Positions 24,805-33,303 of a stretch of DNA of 59,691 nt are shown piece by piece; the stretch's first letter is position 1; every line of letters starts with the position of its first letter. The notes under the pieces were generated by a model. That model saw nothing but the letters and a program-made list of their open reading frames with translations, was not told the DNA's origin and searched no databases. The translations under genes were made by a program, and so were the position numbers. The DNA is from Kiritimatiellales bacterium. Lineage in GTDB: Bacteria; Verrucomicrobiota; Kiritimatiellia; Kiritimatiellales; Pontiellaceae. The DNA is taken from NCBI GenBank assembly GCA_021734595.1, contig JAIPIO010000002.1:1-59691 (forward strand). The letters are read 5' to 3'.

Positions 24805-26418
24805 CTATTTGGTTTTCAGTTCACCGAAGGAACCGGGCAGGTTGGCGAGGTGTTTCTTCATCTCGGCCTGCATCTTCTCGAGAACGGCCTTGTATTCGGG
24901 ATTGGCGGCCAGGTTTTCGAGTTCGTCTGGATCCTTGTTGATGTCGTAAAGCTGATCGGGATCGAAGTAGGTTTCGCCGCGCGACTTGACGGCGTTTCCC
25001 AGCTCCGTTCCGTCACCGCCGGGGAAACGGTGGATGTGCGTCACGCGGTAGCCGGGGTTTGCAACAGCGATTTTCTCGACCATCCCCGCCTTGCCGCCCG
25101 TTTTCCCGGCATAGTATTCCTTGATCTCGACCTTCACCTGTTCAGGGGTACGGACGCGGCTTGGCGGAACGCGAAATGCGAGGTATTTCCAGTCCTTGGA
25201 AACCACGGATCGGGTGTGACCCATCTCGCACAACAGGCTGTCGCGCGTGGTTTTCGCCTTGCCGGTCAGCAATGGCATGAGGTCAATGCCATCAACCAGA
25301 TAATCCTTCGGCTTCACCACACTGCACGCGCTGAAGATGGTCGGCGCAAAATCAATATTGGCAACAATCTTGTCGCTCTGCTGCGGCTTTATGGTTCCCG
25401 GCCATGAAATAATGACGGGCGTCCGGATTCCGTTCTCATAGACGCTGCCCTTACCGCCGTCGCAACCGTGGTCGTTAAAGAAAACGACCAGCGTGTCTTC
25501 CTTCAGTCCCAGCGATTTAATCTTTTCGAGCAGCACACCGATGCTATCGTCTAGCCACATGGCACCGAAGTCGTTTTTCTTCGCACCAATGGCTTCGCCG
25601 CGCTTGATGACCTCCTGCCGGGACGGCTGTACATCCAGCACCTTGTCGAGCTTGCCGCCCTCGGTGTAGATCGGATCGGCATTGAGCGACTGGATGGGAT
25701 CGGGGCCGTGCGTAAGCGTGGTGGCGTAGTAGAGGTAGAACGGCTTGTCCTTGTTTTGCTCCACAAACTTCAGTGCGGCATCAAGTTTCCATTCCGGCGT
25801 GTGCTCGCAGAGCTTTTTCGGAAACTTGCTACGGCTGCCCATATTGCCGTGGTTCATCGCCGCCGCATAGTCGAAGCCATATTCTTTCAACAGCTCCGCC
25901 GTATCCTTCTGCTGCTGGCGCAACGCGGCATCGACTTCCGGATCGTCGGGATCGGACTTGCTGCCGATTGATTTAGGCAGTTGCCCCAGCTCGTCGAGTC
26001 CATGCAGCTTGCCGACCAGTCCGGTGGTGTAGCCATTCTTTTTCAGCAATTTTGCAACTGTCCATTCATGCGCCGCCACATCGGCATTCCACTGCACCCA
26101 GGTCTGGCCTTCGACCGGTTGGCCACTGGTGAAGCGGCGGCATTGGCTGCGACTGGCATAGCGTCCGGTCAGGCAGGTGTAGCGACTCGGGGTGCAAACG
26201 CTGGAGGTGGCATAAGCACGGGTAAAGCACACTCCCTCTTCACCCAGCTGGTTGACATTCGGCATCAGCTTTGATCCTTTCAGATAGCCAAAGTGATCCA
26301 CACTTTGATCATCGGTGATAATGAACAGCACGTTTGGCTTTCGCTTTCCGGGCTTGCCGACCACCAATGCCGCAGTTGCGGTCATGGTTGATCCCGCAAG
26401 AAAACAACGTCGTTTCAT
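24805..26418 (-). CDS. Type I sulfatase (formylglycine, CTPSR), Tat-like signal
   Basis: The product has 537 residues. The signal MKRRCFLAGSTMTATAALV has the same Tat-like pattern as its neighbour. The catalytic CTPSR lies at residues 75-79, followed by YTCLTGRYASR. Metal-site motifs are NVLFIITDDQSVDHFG and VVFFNDHGCDGGKG. GLVGKLHGLDELG supplies the K/H pair. It is clearly a different subfamily from the neighbour. AAGGTGG precedes the ATG. A perfect palindrome (25197-25211) is read S-K-D-W-K, outside the common frame. Confidence 0.94.
   Translation of the reverse strand: MKRRCFLAGSTMTATAALVVGKPGKRKPNVLFIITDDQSVDHFGYLKGSKLMPNVNQLGEEGVCFTRAYATSSVCTPSRYTCLTGRYASRSQCRRFTSGQPVEGQTWVQWNADVAAHEWTVAKLLKKNGYTTGLVGKLHGLDELGQLPKSIGSKSDPDDPEVDAALRQQQKDTAELLKEYGFDYAAAMNHGNMGSRSKFPKKLCEHTPEWKLDAALKFVEQNKDKPFYLYYATTLTHGPDPIQSLNADPIYTEGGKLDKVLDVQPSRQEVIKRGEAIGAKKNDFGAMWLDDSIGVLLEKIKSLGLKEDTLVVFFNDHGCDGGKGSVYENGIRTPVIISWPGTIKPQQSDKIVANIDFAPTIFSACSVVKPKDYLVDGIDLMPLLTGKAKTTRDSLLCEMGHTRSVVSKDWKYLAFRVPPSRVRTPEQVKVEIKEYYAGKTGGKAGMVEKIAVANPGYRVTHIHRFPGGDGTELGNAVKSRGETYFDPDQLYDINKDPDELENLAANPEYKAVLEKMQAEMKKHLANLPGSFGELKTK
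25197..25211. repeat. Dispersed palindrome inside sulfatase 2
   Basis: TTCCAGTCCTTGGAA is perfect and read V-S-K-D-W-K, a frame different from F-Q-x-L-E. This residue string is ordinary for the family. Confidence 0.85.
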
Positions 26419-26459
26419 AATCCACCTTCTTTATATTTAGTATCCTCGGATATCCGAAG

Positions 26460-28115
26460 CTATTGAGTCCGACTGGCTAAATACAGCCGAACAAACTCAT
26501 CGGTACTACACAGCACAATATCACTTTGCAATCCGTCACAGACATCTTCAAATTCCCTGGGTGTGACCGGGTTGTCCAGAAAAACCCAGAAAAAGCGGCG
26601 GGAGTCATTATTGATGGCATCCCGCATCTTCTGTATCTGGATGTTCTTTTTTCCATCCCTCTTGGTTTTTACCGGATCGGCAAAAACCGGCACACCCTTA
26701 TATTCCCAAACCTCGTCGTTTTCACGGCCGTTGGCCACATCCAGTTGATTGATACTGATAATGGACCGAATAGTTGTGTGGCCAATAATGTATTTGATCA
26801 CGGTATGTTCGGGGTCTTTCTGCCCATCGGGGTCCTTTAAGAAAAAATCCTGCATTCCAATCCCCGGAAACAAGCGGTCGGTCTGCCGGCAGTAGTTCTG
26901 TAGATAGCCGTTGTTATGGAGATCTGTCGGAAAGGCATATCCAGCCCCTCTGCCGCACATATAGGTTCCGTTGCCCTGTTCGAGATTGTATTGGCACCAC
27001 GGAATAAATGCGGCGCGATCAAGCCAATGTGCCATTTGAGTCATTCCGAACGGATATTTTTCGGCGATGCGCTTGCCGGAGCCATCGTCGCTGATCGCAG
27101 TTAAACACCGTTGATTCCAGTAAGTGCTGCGGCGGGAAGTATCGCCCTGCGTAAAACTGATCAGCACATAGCGCTTGCCGCGACTGTATGCAGGCAGCGG
27201 TCGGACAGGTTGCGCCAAGGGGGTTTCAGCCGGAAACCATTTGTACACGGAATCGTTGTTCCCCCACCCCGCATAGACATGCCCGTTTTTCCCGAGCGCA
27301 TGGATATCCGGCCCTTCGGAGGTCCACCAACCATAGACCGGCGTTATGGGTCCAAAGGATTTCATGATAGCGCATTGCGTGGTGGCGAAGTCGGACAGAT
27401 TGCGGCCGGCGGCATCGAGAACCCAGGTGAACATTCCCTGCTGGATCATGTAGTCCATTCCGCGCGGGAAAACCGAAAAACTGTCGTTGATTGCATATAC
27501 ATCTGTGTTTTTATTGCTGCGCAACCAATGGTTCCTATTCCATAGCTGGGCGGCCGCGGGATCATTCACATATGAGTCCCGCCAATCGCAAACGGTAAAG
27601 TTATACGGAGCAGCGGTTATCATATCGATCACACCCTGGTCGTTGTCAACCATTGCACGGTTGTTTTGACCGGCAGCCGTGATGGCCACGGTTTCCATCA
27701 CTGGATTAGCCGCCGAATCATAGAGGTAAACGCTGTTGCAGCGCGCCTTGAACTCGGGAATGCTGAAAACATCCCACGGTTTCACATAGGAAAAAGTGAC
27801 TCCTTTATGGACCACCAGCGCATCCAGCCAGTCCAGCTCCGTTGCCGGATCCTCTTCATGAATGACAAACAGCAGCGGATCATTCCATTTATTCACCACC
27901 CCTTGGAAGCTCTGCAATAGCGCGCGTTTGGCCCGGTTGTATCGGAACCCATCGGGATTGTCGCGCACATCCACCACGTACAACTGGGTGGCCGACACGG
28001 AAGAAGATGCCGCAAAAACAAAAAGAAACGACACTAAACAAACGGTACGGAGCAAGACAGGACAGCGGCGAACCACGGCGGCACTCAATCCCGCACTGAA
28101 ACAACGTCGATCCAC
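26460..28115 (-). CDS. GxGYxYP-family putative glycoside hydrolase, Tat-like signal
   Basis: The product is about 551 residues from GTG 28115. The family's namesake motif appears as GRGAGYAFPTDLHNNGYLQNYC. The N-terminal domain LYVVDVRDNPDGFRYNRAKRALLQSFQGVVNK matches the GxGYxYP N-terminal region. The start is chosen at GTG because AGGAGG lies 7 bases upstream and it gives VDRRCFSAGL, matching the RRCFLAG leader of the neighbouring sulfatases; ATG 28121 is only 1 base from AGGAGG. The open frame continues to 28190 through a palindrome. Activity is unproven; the setting suggests glycan breakdown. Confidence 0.85.
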   Translation of the reverse strand: MDRRCFSAGLSAAVVRRCPVLLRTVCLVSFLFVFAASSSVSATQLYVVDVRDNPDGFRYNRAKRALLQSFQGVVNKWNDPLLFVIHEEDPATELDWLDALVVHKGVTFSYVKPWDVFSIPEFKARCNSVYLYDSAANPVMETVAITAAGQNNRAMVDNDQGVIDMITAAPYNFTVCDWRDSYVNDPAAAQLWNRNHWLRSNKNTDVYAINDSFSVFPRGMDYMIQQGMFTWVLDAAGRNLSDFATTQCAIMKSFGPITPVYGWWTSEGPDIHALGKNGHVYAGWGNNDSVYKWFPAETPLAQPVRPLPAYSRGKRYVLISFTQGDTSRRSTYWNQRCLTAISDDGSGKRIAEKYPFGMTQMAHWLDRAAFIPWCQYNLEQGNGTYMCGRGAGYAFPTDLHNNGYLQNYCRQTDRLFPGIGMQDFFLKDPDGQKDPEHTVIKYIIGHTTIRSIISINQLDVANGRENDEVWEYKGVPVFADPVKTKRDGKKNIQIQKMRDAINNDSRRFFWVFLDNPVTPREFEDVCDGLQSDIVLCSTDEFVRLYLASRTQ

Positions 28116-28138
28116 ACCCATTCCTCCTGATGAATCCA

Positions 28139-28247
28139 TTCCAAGCATTGGAACGGATTGTAGATAAAGTTCCAACCATTGGAAATTCAACCAGCCGGGA
28201 TTTCCAGACGTTGGACCCGTCGGTTGACGGATTTCCTATGCCTGGAA
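28139..28247. repeat. Palindrome cluster with composite repeat copy 3
   Basis: TTCCAAGCATTGGAA (28139-28153) and TTCCAACCATTGGAA (28170-28184) are perfect. They are followed by the composite TTCCAGACGTTGGA - CCCGTCGGTTGACGG - TTCCTATGCCTGGAA (28202-28247). All lie in the gap between the SGNH hydrolase and the GxGYxYP gene on the same strand. Confidence 0.88.
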
Positions 28248-28253
28248 GTCTGT

Positions 28254-29162
28254 CTACTTCAGATTTGCACGACACTGTTCGAGCTTCTTCAAAGCCAGTG
28301 ACGACTGCTGTACGGTCTTGGAAAGTTCTGCCGCGACTTCGAAGGCCCCGATTGCTTTCTTGTATTCCTTCGCGCGGATAAACGCATTGCCGGCTTCCGC
28401 CGCGGCAGCGAACGAGGTGTAGGCCGGACACGTGATCTTCCCCCAGCCCATGGCCGTGGCAACCGTTTCGGCAATCTCCTTGCCGAGTACCGTCGAGCCC
28501 TCCTCCGAAAAATGGACATTCAACGGATTCTGAAGCTCTTCGAGACGGTTCACGGTAAAGGCGTAGAGATCGTTGACCTGCACCTGGTTTTTCCTCATCA
28601 CTTCCGCGGCGGCGTTGTTGTATTTTACGGCATCCTCCGGCAGACGGCAGGGCTTAACGCCGGCGGGATAGGCGGTGGTCGTGGCGAAGATAAGCTTCGC
28701 GCCCGTTGCCTTCATTTTGTCCACCACGGTCTGGAGGTTCTTTTTGTAGTCTGCAATCGAAACCTGCGACGGAATCTCCGGGCCGGTATTCTTTCCGTCG
28801 ATGCGCTTCAGATCATGCAAGCCCGAGTTGAAATGGATCACATCCCACTTCGGGGCTGACGAGAGCCATTTATCAATTGAATCAACCGCTTTCACGCTGT
28901 CGCCACAGTTTTCCGGCCCCGCGCCGCTGAGCGGACGGTAGACATTCGCCTTGCCCTTCAGGAACTGGCGCACCTGAAGCGTATAGCCGATGGAAATCGA
29001 ATCGCCCAGAATCAGCATGTTCGGCAGGTTGGGGTCGGCCTTGACCTCCCACGAATACTTGCCGGCCTTCTCCTCGAAAGAACCCGGCTCCACCTTCTGC
29101 TTTTTGGCTGAAACATTCAGCGCCATCATCCCCGCCAACACAATTATCCAAACACACTTCAT
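28254..29162 (-). CDS. SGNH-family hydrolase/esterase, secreted
   Basis: The product has 302 residues with signal peptide MKCVWIIVLAGMMALNVSA. SGNH block I is LILGDSISIGYT (catalytic Ser), block III is HFNSGLHDLKR, and the C-terminal block reads LNVHFSEEGS, with Asn where many members have the Asp of D-x-x-H. The last 50 residues (AGNAFIRAKEYKKAIGAFE) look like a TPR-type helical pair. AAAGGAG precedes ATG 29162. It probably removes acyl groups from the glycan treated by the downstream enzymes. Confidence 0.85.
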   Translation of the reverse strand: MKCVWIIVLAGMMALNVSAKKQKVEPGSFEEKAGKYSWEVKADPNLPNMLILGDSISIGYTLQVRQFLKGKANVYRPLSGAGPENCGDSVKAVDSIDKWLSSAPKWDVIHFNSGLHDLKRIDGKNTGPEIPSQVSIADYKKNLQTVVDKMKATGAKLIFATTTAYPAGVKPCRLPEDAVKYNNAAAEVMRKNQVQVNDLYAFTVNRLEELQNPLNVHFSEEGSTVLGKEIAETVATAMGWGKITCPAYTSFAAAAEAGNAFIRAKEYKKAIGAFEVAAELSKTVQQSSLALKKLEQCRANLK

Positions 29163-29364
29163 AATGATCTCCTTTCTTTGCAAACAGAATTTTAATCTAC
29201 ATGCCACCGCATTGGAACGCAAGGGGCGAAGAACCGCTTTCCTCTTGCGCCCGGCCGCGACACCAAATACCGTTTGCCCATGCATATAATCAACAGTCTG
29301 GCGCCGACCTTCCTGAGAAGTGGACCTTTGGCGCGCTGTTTTTTCGTTCATCAGATGCGCTGGT

Positions 29365-30375
29365 TTATTTCAGCCCAAGAAGGAAGTTCTTCACGCAATC
29401 TCCTAAAACACCGATGTTGTAGCCACCTTCCTGGCAGACTAAGGTGGGTATTTCAAGTGACTGAAACTGTTTGCCGATTGCAAGATAATCTTCCGTGCGA
29501 AGCTTGAAACCACCAATAGGATCAGACTCATGCGTGTCGAAACCTGCGGCAATAATTAGGAATGCTGGATTAAACTCACGAATTTTATTCAGTATGCGAT
29601 CCAATGCGTTGCTGTATTGTTCCAGCTGTGTGCCCTTTGGCAACGGTTCATTATGATTGGTACCGATGCCCTGACCTTTGCCTTTTTCGTCGGCATAGCC
29701 CCAAAAGTAGGGGTATTCATCATCAGGATCACCATGAATAGATGCCGTAAATACTGACTTTATATCATCAAAAAACTCCTGTGTTCCGTTTCCATGATGA
29801 TAATCTATATCGACAATCGCCACTCTACCTTTGGGTAATAAATACTCGGCAGCAGTCGCTACATTATTAAAATAGCAATAGCCACCAAATACACGGGGTC
29901 CTGCATGATGTCCGGAAGGTCGGCACAGGGCATATACTGTTTTTTCATGGCCATCGCGGATTAATTCAGCGCCGGTTAACGCCGTTTCAGCAGAGGCAAG
30001 TGCAACTTCATAGGTTTTTCTTTTAATGGGGGTAACGGCATCGGTACACCAGATCCCGCCCCAGAGAGGGGAATCAGATCTTTTTCTGCGATGGGCCCCT
30101 TCGCCGGGAAAAAGATCGGGATAAAACTCCTCATCATCGCTTTGTAAGCTTAAGGATGTGTTCCTGATATAATCGTGATAGGGGTGTAGTCGTGTGATGA
30201 GTCTTTCCGGAAAGGGCTTTGCTGTAAGAAATTCAAATCGTTCATCGGCATGAAGGGATTTCTTAATGGCTTCAACGCGTTTGGGCGTATCTTTTACTTC
30301 GTACGTATCCGGTCCAAGTTGATATTTCCAATATGGGTTGTGCTGACTGTCGTTATATTTCTCAATTACTTTCAT
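29365..30375 (-). CDS. HDAC-family zinc amidohydrolase (acetylpolyamine/histone deacetylase-like)
   Basis: The product has 336 residues. The deacetylase motifs are in order: CRPSGHHAGPRVFGGYCYFNN (two catalytic His at about 156-157), IVDIDYHHGNGTQEFF (zinc Asp and His at 191-193) and IIAAGFDTHESDPIGGF (zinc Asp). The N-terminal HPYHDYIRN fits class II or acetylpolyamine amidohydrolases. GGAAGG precedes ATG 30375; an upstream in-frame ATG at 30390 is less well placed. The start overlaps the stop of the ligase/peptidase fusion by 14 bases, so they are translationally coupled. It is AT-richer than the flanks. Confidence 0.9.
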   Translation of the reverse strand: MKVIEKYNDSQHNPYWKYQLGPDTYEVKDTPKRVEAIKKSLHADERFEFLTAKPFPERLITRLHPYHDYIRNTSLSLQSDDEEFYPDLFPGEGAHRRKRSDSPLWGGIWCTDAVTPIKRKTYEVALASAETALTGAELIRDGHEKTVYALCRPSGHHAGPRVFGGYCYFNNVATAAEYLLPKGRVAIVDIDYHHGNGTQEFFDDIKSVFTASIHGDPDDEYPYFWGYADEKGKGQGIGTNHNEPLPKGTQLEQYSNALDRILNKIREFNPAFLIIAAGFDTHESDPIGGFKLRTEDYLAIGKQFQSLEIPTLVCQEGGYNIGVLGDCVKNFLLGLK

Positions 30376-32518
30376 GGATGTTCCTTCCATTTTTCAACAG
30401 TTCGATAATGCGTTTGTGTGGAACTGGCGGACACCAGCGTTGTTCACGTCCACCCATTCCATTAGAGCAGCAGATTGCATTTAATACGGCCTCTTCGGTT
30501 GCTTCTATTACCGCTTCATAAGCCAAGTTTATATAAGTATCAGAAATACATTTTAAAGTTAAAAATTTACTGCTTGTACTGGGCTGCCTAGGCTTTCGGT
30601 TACCCGTACTGAAAGCAATGATGATTTCACCACTGGTTGAGGCCGCATAAGAGCCTGTTCGGCCAAGACCAAGAGCGGCCCGTTTGGCGACACGATTGAG
30701 TTGACTGGTAAGGAGGGGGAGATCGGTGGCCACCACAACGATGATGGATCCCTCTGACACCTCCCGACGTCCTGCCAGATCGAACTCCTCATTCAGTTGT
30801 CGGCCCACGACGGCACCATCTATGGTAAGATTATGCATCTTCCCAAAGTTGGAAAGTACAAGTACCCCAACTGTAAATGTATTGTTTTCAGAAAGGTTTA
30901 CTATTCGGGAAGAAGTACCGATTCCTCCGGAAAAGTCAAACGTTGTCATTCCTGTGCCGGCCCCAACCGAGCCTTGCATGACCGGTCCGGATGCCGCCGC
31001 CTTTATGGCCTTCATGGTGTCTTGTGCTGAACAGGTCCCGACTCTTATATCGTTTAGAAAAGAATCGTCGGCTTCGCCAACTACAGGTAGAACCACATCC
31101 GTTTTGGTTCCAAGAAGAGGGTGCTTTTTCATCATTTGGTTGACCACTCCATCATGTACCCGACCAACGGAATGCGAATTTGTGAGAAGTATGGGTGTTT
31201 CCAGCCAACCTGTTTCCATGACCTGGGTAAGTCCAGCCATCTCTCCAACACCGTTCAGGATAAAACCTCCGGCCACAATCCGATTCGCATAGGTCTGTCC
31301 CGCGGGCATAACGGCCGTAACCCCGGTACGTATGGAACTGACCCCATTCCCGCCGGGAATTGGAACCCCATCTTCAATCCGGGAAAAGTGGCCGACACGA
31401 ACGCCCTTAACATCGGTGATTGCATTATGAATTCCCGGGCGCATCCGGCCAATTTGGATTCCCAACTCTCTGGCGGTAGGTCGTGAGACACCGGATGTAA
31501 GCTCGCCGTTTTTGGGCTGTTTCACCGATCTGATCGCCAAACCGTATCGGCGAGCGGCAGAGCGAATAATCAAGCGCATAACATCTCTGGATTCGAGTCC
31601 GCGCGATTTGGCTGCCGTGATCAGGGAAGCGTTTGGATGCAGGCTTGGCAGTGGATTAAGTTCAATAAAATAAGGTTGCCCGCTTGTATGTAATCGAATA
31701 TCGACCCGGCCAAAATCAGGGCAGGACATGATATCGAAAACCGCACGGGCCATTTTTACAACAGCTGTTTTTTCCTGTGAATTAAGATCGGCAGGACAAA
31801 CAACATGAACTGATTTTGCGGCTTCTCCTCCTTGTTTCATGTCGTAATCATATACATTGTATTTGCCACTGATCTTGTCCATATCAAACGTGTGTTCAAC
31901 GACATCAAGCAATTTGCCCGGAAAGCTTTCAAGCAAGGGAATACTGAGCTCTCGGCCTACTATGAATTCCTCAACAACAAGGCCTGCGGGATAATGTTTT
32001 AATAATTTGTTTATTCGCTCCTGCGCCTGATCATGTGTTTCAACAACGGAATCCTGTGTAATCCCTTTACTCGATCCCTCAGAATTCGGCTTAATGATGA
32101 GAGGATATTGTAAATTATCGGGTAGGTTGCGTTCCTTCTCGGTAATTAAAACCCCTTTGGGGATGTTGATTCCGTGCGAGGCCAAAACCGTTTTAGCAAG
32201 ATGCTTATCAAGATTGAGATGAAGCAGGGAGGCGTTTCCCCCGGTGAACGGAATGCCCATTTGCTCGTACAGCCCGGGATAGAACGCCTCACGGGAACTG
32301 CCGATGGTCCCCTCTGCCAGATTGAAGATGAGATCAGGTTCGCTTTCGAGAAGGCGATCAATCACGTCATTAGGTTTCCCCGAAACCTCAACTTCCGTAA
32401 CGGTATGCTGAAGACTATTAATGGCATCGGATATCCGGTTGATGTCCGCCTTCGTGAGGAGTTCAGCTGTAGCTTCCGTATCATCCATGCGAAGATTATA
32501 TGCGATTGTAATTCTCAT
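30362..32518 (-). CDS. Fusion: D-Ala-D-Ala-ligase-like ATP-grasp plus DmpA/P1-family aminopeptidase
   Basis: The product has 718 residues in one uninterrupted frame. Residues 1 to about 335 are an ATP-grasp ligase of the Ddl type: FNLAEGTIGSSREAFYP, PLIIKPNSEGSSKGI, VEEFIVGRELSIPLL and FIELNPLPSLHPNASL. Residues from about 345 are a DmpA/P1 (S58) peptidase: PGIHNAITDVKGVRVGH, TNSHSVGRVHDGVV, GSVGAGTGM and EGSIIVVVATDLPLL. The G-S in the last is the expected self-cleavage site and nucleophile, near residue 591. Amide formation and amide hydrolysis are thus encoded on one chain that may process itself into subunits. Substrates are unknown. It is coupled to the HDAC-like gene. Confidence 0.88.
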   Translation of the reverse strand: MRITIAYNLRMDDTEATAELLTKADINRISDAINSLQHTVTEVEVSGKPNDVIDRLLESEPDLIFNLAEGTIGSSREAFYPGLYEQMGIPFTGGNASLLHLNLDKHLAKTVLASHGINIPKGVLITEKERNLPDNLQYPLIIKPNSEGSSKGITQDSVVETHDQAQERINKLLKHYPAGLVVEEFIVGRELSIPLLESFPGKLLDVVEHTFDMDKISGKYNVYDYDMKQGGEAAKSVHVVCPADLNSQEKTAVVKMARAVFDIMSCPDFGRVDIRLHTSGQPYFIELNPLPSLHPNASLITAAKSRGLESRDVMRLIIRSAARRYGLAIRSVKQPKNGELTSGVSRPTARELGIQIGRMRPGIHNAITDVKGVRVGHFSRIEDGVPIPGGNGVSSIRTGVTAVMPAGQTYANRIVAGGFILNGVGEMAGLTQVMETGWLETPILLTNSHSVGRVHDGVVNQMMKKHPLLGTKTDVVLPVVGEADDSFLNDIRVGTCSAQDTMKAIKAAASGPVMQGSVGAGTGMTTFDFSGGIGTSSRIVNLSENNTFTVGVLVLSNFGKMHNLTIDGAVVGRQLNEEFDLAGRREVSEGSIIVVVATDLPLLTSQLNRVAKRAALGLGRTGSYAASTSGEIIIAFSTGNRKPRQPSTSSKFLTLKCISDTYINLAYEAVIEATEEAVLNAICCSNGMGGREQRWCPPVPHKRIIELLKNGRNIHESN

Positions 32519-32562
32519 TGCTTAACATCCTTTTTGTTAATACCGATTCATAGACTTAGAGT

Positions 32563-32670
32563 ATCGCCGAGTTGAGCGGCACGGTGCCCCGCTAATGGTC
32601 GTGCGGCAGGATTTCTTGGTCCGATCGAGTTCCGTGACAGCACGAGCACTGTGCCGGGCAACTCGGCGAT
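32563..32670 (-). other. Candidate structured leader RNA of the ligase/peptidase operon
   Basis: The arms 32563-32587 and 32646-32670 pair over 25 positions with 22 Watson-Crick pairs, one G-T and two mismatches. A second stem (32599-32604 with 32640-32645) stacks directly on it, leaving an 11-base bulge and a 35-base loop. On the minus strand the structure lies 45-152 bases upstream of the fusion gene's ATG at 32518. It could be a regulatory leader or the remnant of a small inverted-repeat element. No target-site duplication is visible. Confidence 0.5.
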
Positions 32671-32805
32671 TCACTTTGTAATCGGGCAAATTTGCTTGCT
32701 TCCAACATCGAACCTTGTTCCTACAAAAGTGAACGATGGTGTTTGATTGGTGTTGTGGCAAGCAGAATCCTTTATGCAGTACGCGATGCGCGCATGCGTT
32801 ATTGT

Positions 32806-32820
32806 TTCCAATGAGAGGAA
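32806..32820. repeat. Imperfect dispersed palindrome, intergenic
   Basis: TTCCAATGAGAGGAA has the left pentamer intact and one mismatch in the right. Confidence 0.5.
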
Positions 32821-32931
32821 ACAATCTTCCAGAGATTGGGAGCCAAAATGGAGAGGTACCGACCTCGGCAACCCACACACGGACGGCGAGTCCGCATCCC
32901 TCCAGTTATTGAAAAAATGCAGACCGGAAAT

Positions 32932-32946
32932 TTCCAGGCATTGGAA
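32932..32946. repeat. Dispersed palindrome, intergenic
   Basis: TTCCAGGCATTGGAA is a perfect family member in the gap downstream of the DUF1080 gene. Confidence 0.9.
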
Positions 32947-33012
32947 GAAACGGGACGGGTGTTTTCCAATGAGCTTCTTTCAAAACCCCTGGCTAGGAGA
33001 ATTTCTTCTTTT

Positions 33013-33137
33013 CGGGTGTAGGGCGTGGTTGCCACTCGCACCGCTCCTTGCTTCCGAGGACAGGAGCCCCTCTCCCGTTGGTCGCGTCCCGTCTGCGGGA
33101 GCGCGCTCCAGCGGAACGGAAGCACGCCCTACACCCG
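33013..33137. other. 125-bp inverted-repeat element, GC-rich
   Basis: CGGGTGTAGGGCGTG (33013-33027) and CACGCCCTACACCCG (33123-33137) are perfect 15-bp inverted repeats. Inside them are further partly complementary segments, including CGCGTCCCG-TCTG-CGGGAGCGCG. Local GC is clearly higher than in the preceding AT-rich genes. It could be a structured RNA or a small non-autonomous element. Confidence 0.5.
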
Positions 33138-33167
33138 CTCTCGATTTCGCACAGGGTTTTACAGAAA

Positions 33168-33203
33168 CTCCAATGGTTGGAAATAAGTTTCCGAACATCG
33201 GAA
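33168..33203. repeat. Two imperfect dispersed palindromes, intergenic
   Basis: CTCCAATGGTTGGAA (33168-33182) and TTCCGAACATCGGAA (33189-33203). The second has compensating changes in both halves (TTCCG/CGGAA), so the dyad symmetry is retained although the sequence differs. Confidence 0.65.
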
Positions 33204-33303
33204 TCCGGATTGCATGCGATGCTACCGACTTCGTTGCGCACATTTGGCGCGCTTAATCTATCGCACCATCATGGACTATGCGGATCAAACAGGCTTGGAC
33301 GTC

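Larger units (their letters stand above)
32519..33303. other. 785-base gene-free region with palindromes and two long hairpins
   Basis: No convincing ORF is present; the apparent frames are read through inverted repeats. It holds the hairpins 32563-32670 and 33013-33137 and the palindrome copies at 32806, 32932, 33168 and 33189. It separates the start of the minus-strand ligase/peptidase gene from the end of the minus-strand DUF1080 gene. Confidence 0.7.

Noticed and set aside
24757..28247. Palindrome clusters as a CRISPR array
   Set aside because: Spacing is irregular, repeats are short palindromes with variable centres and no cas genes are present.
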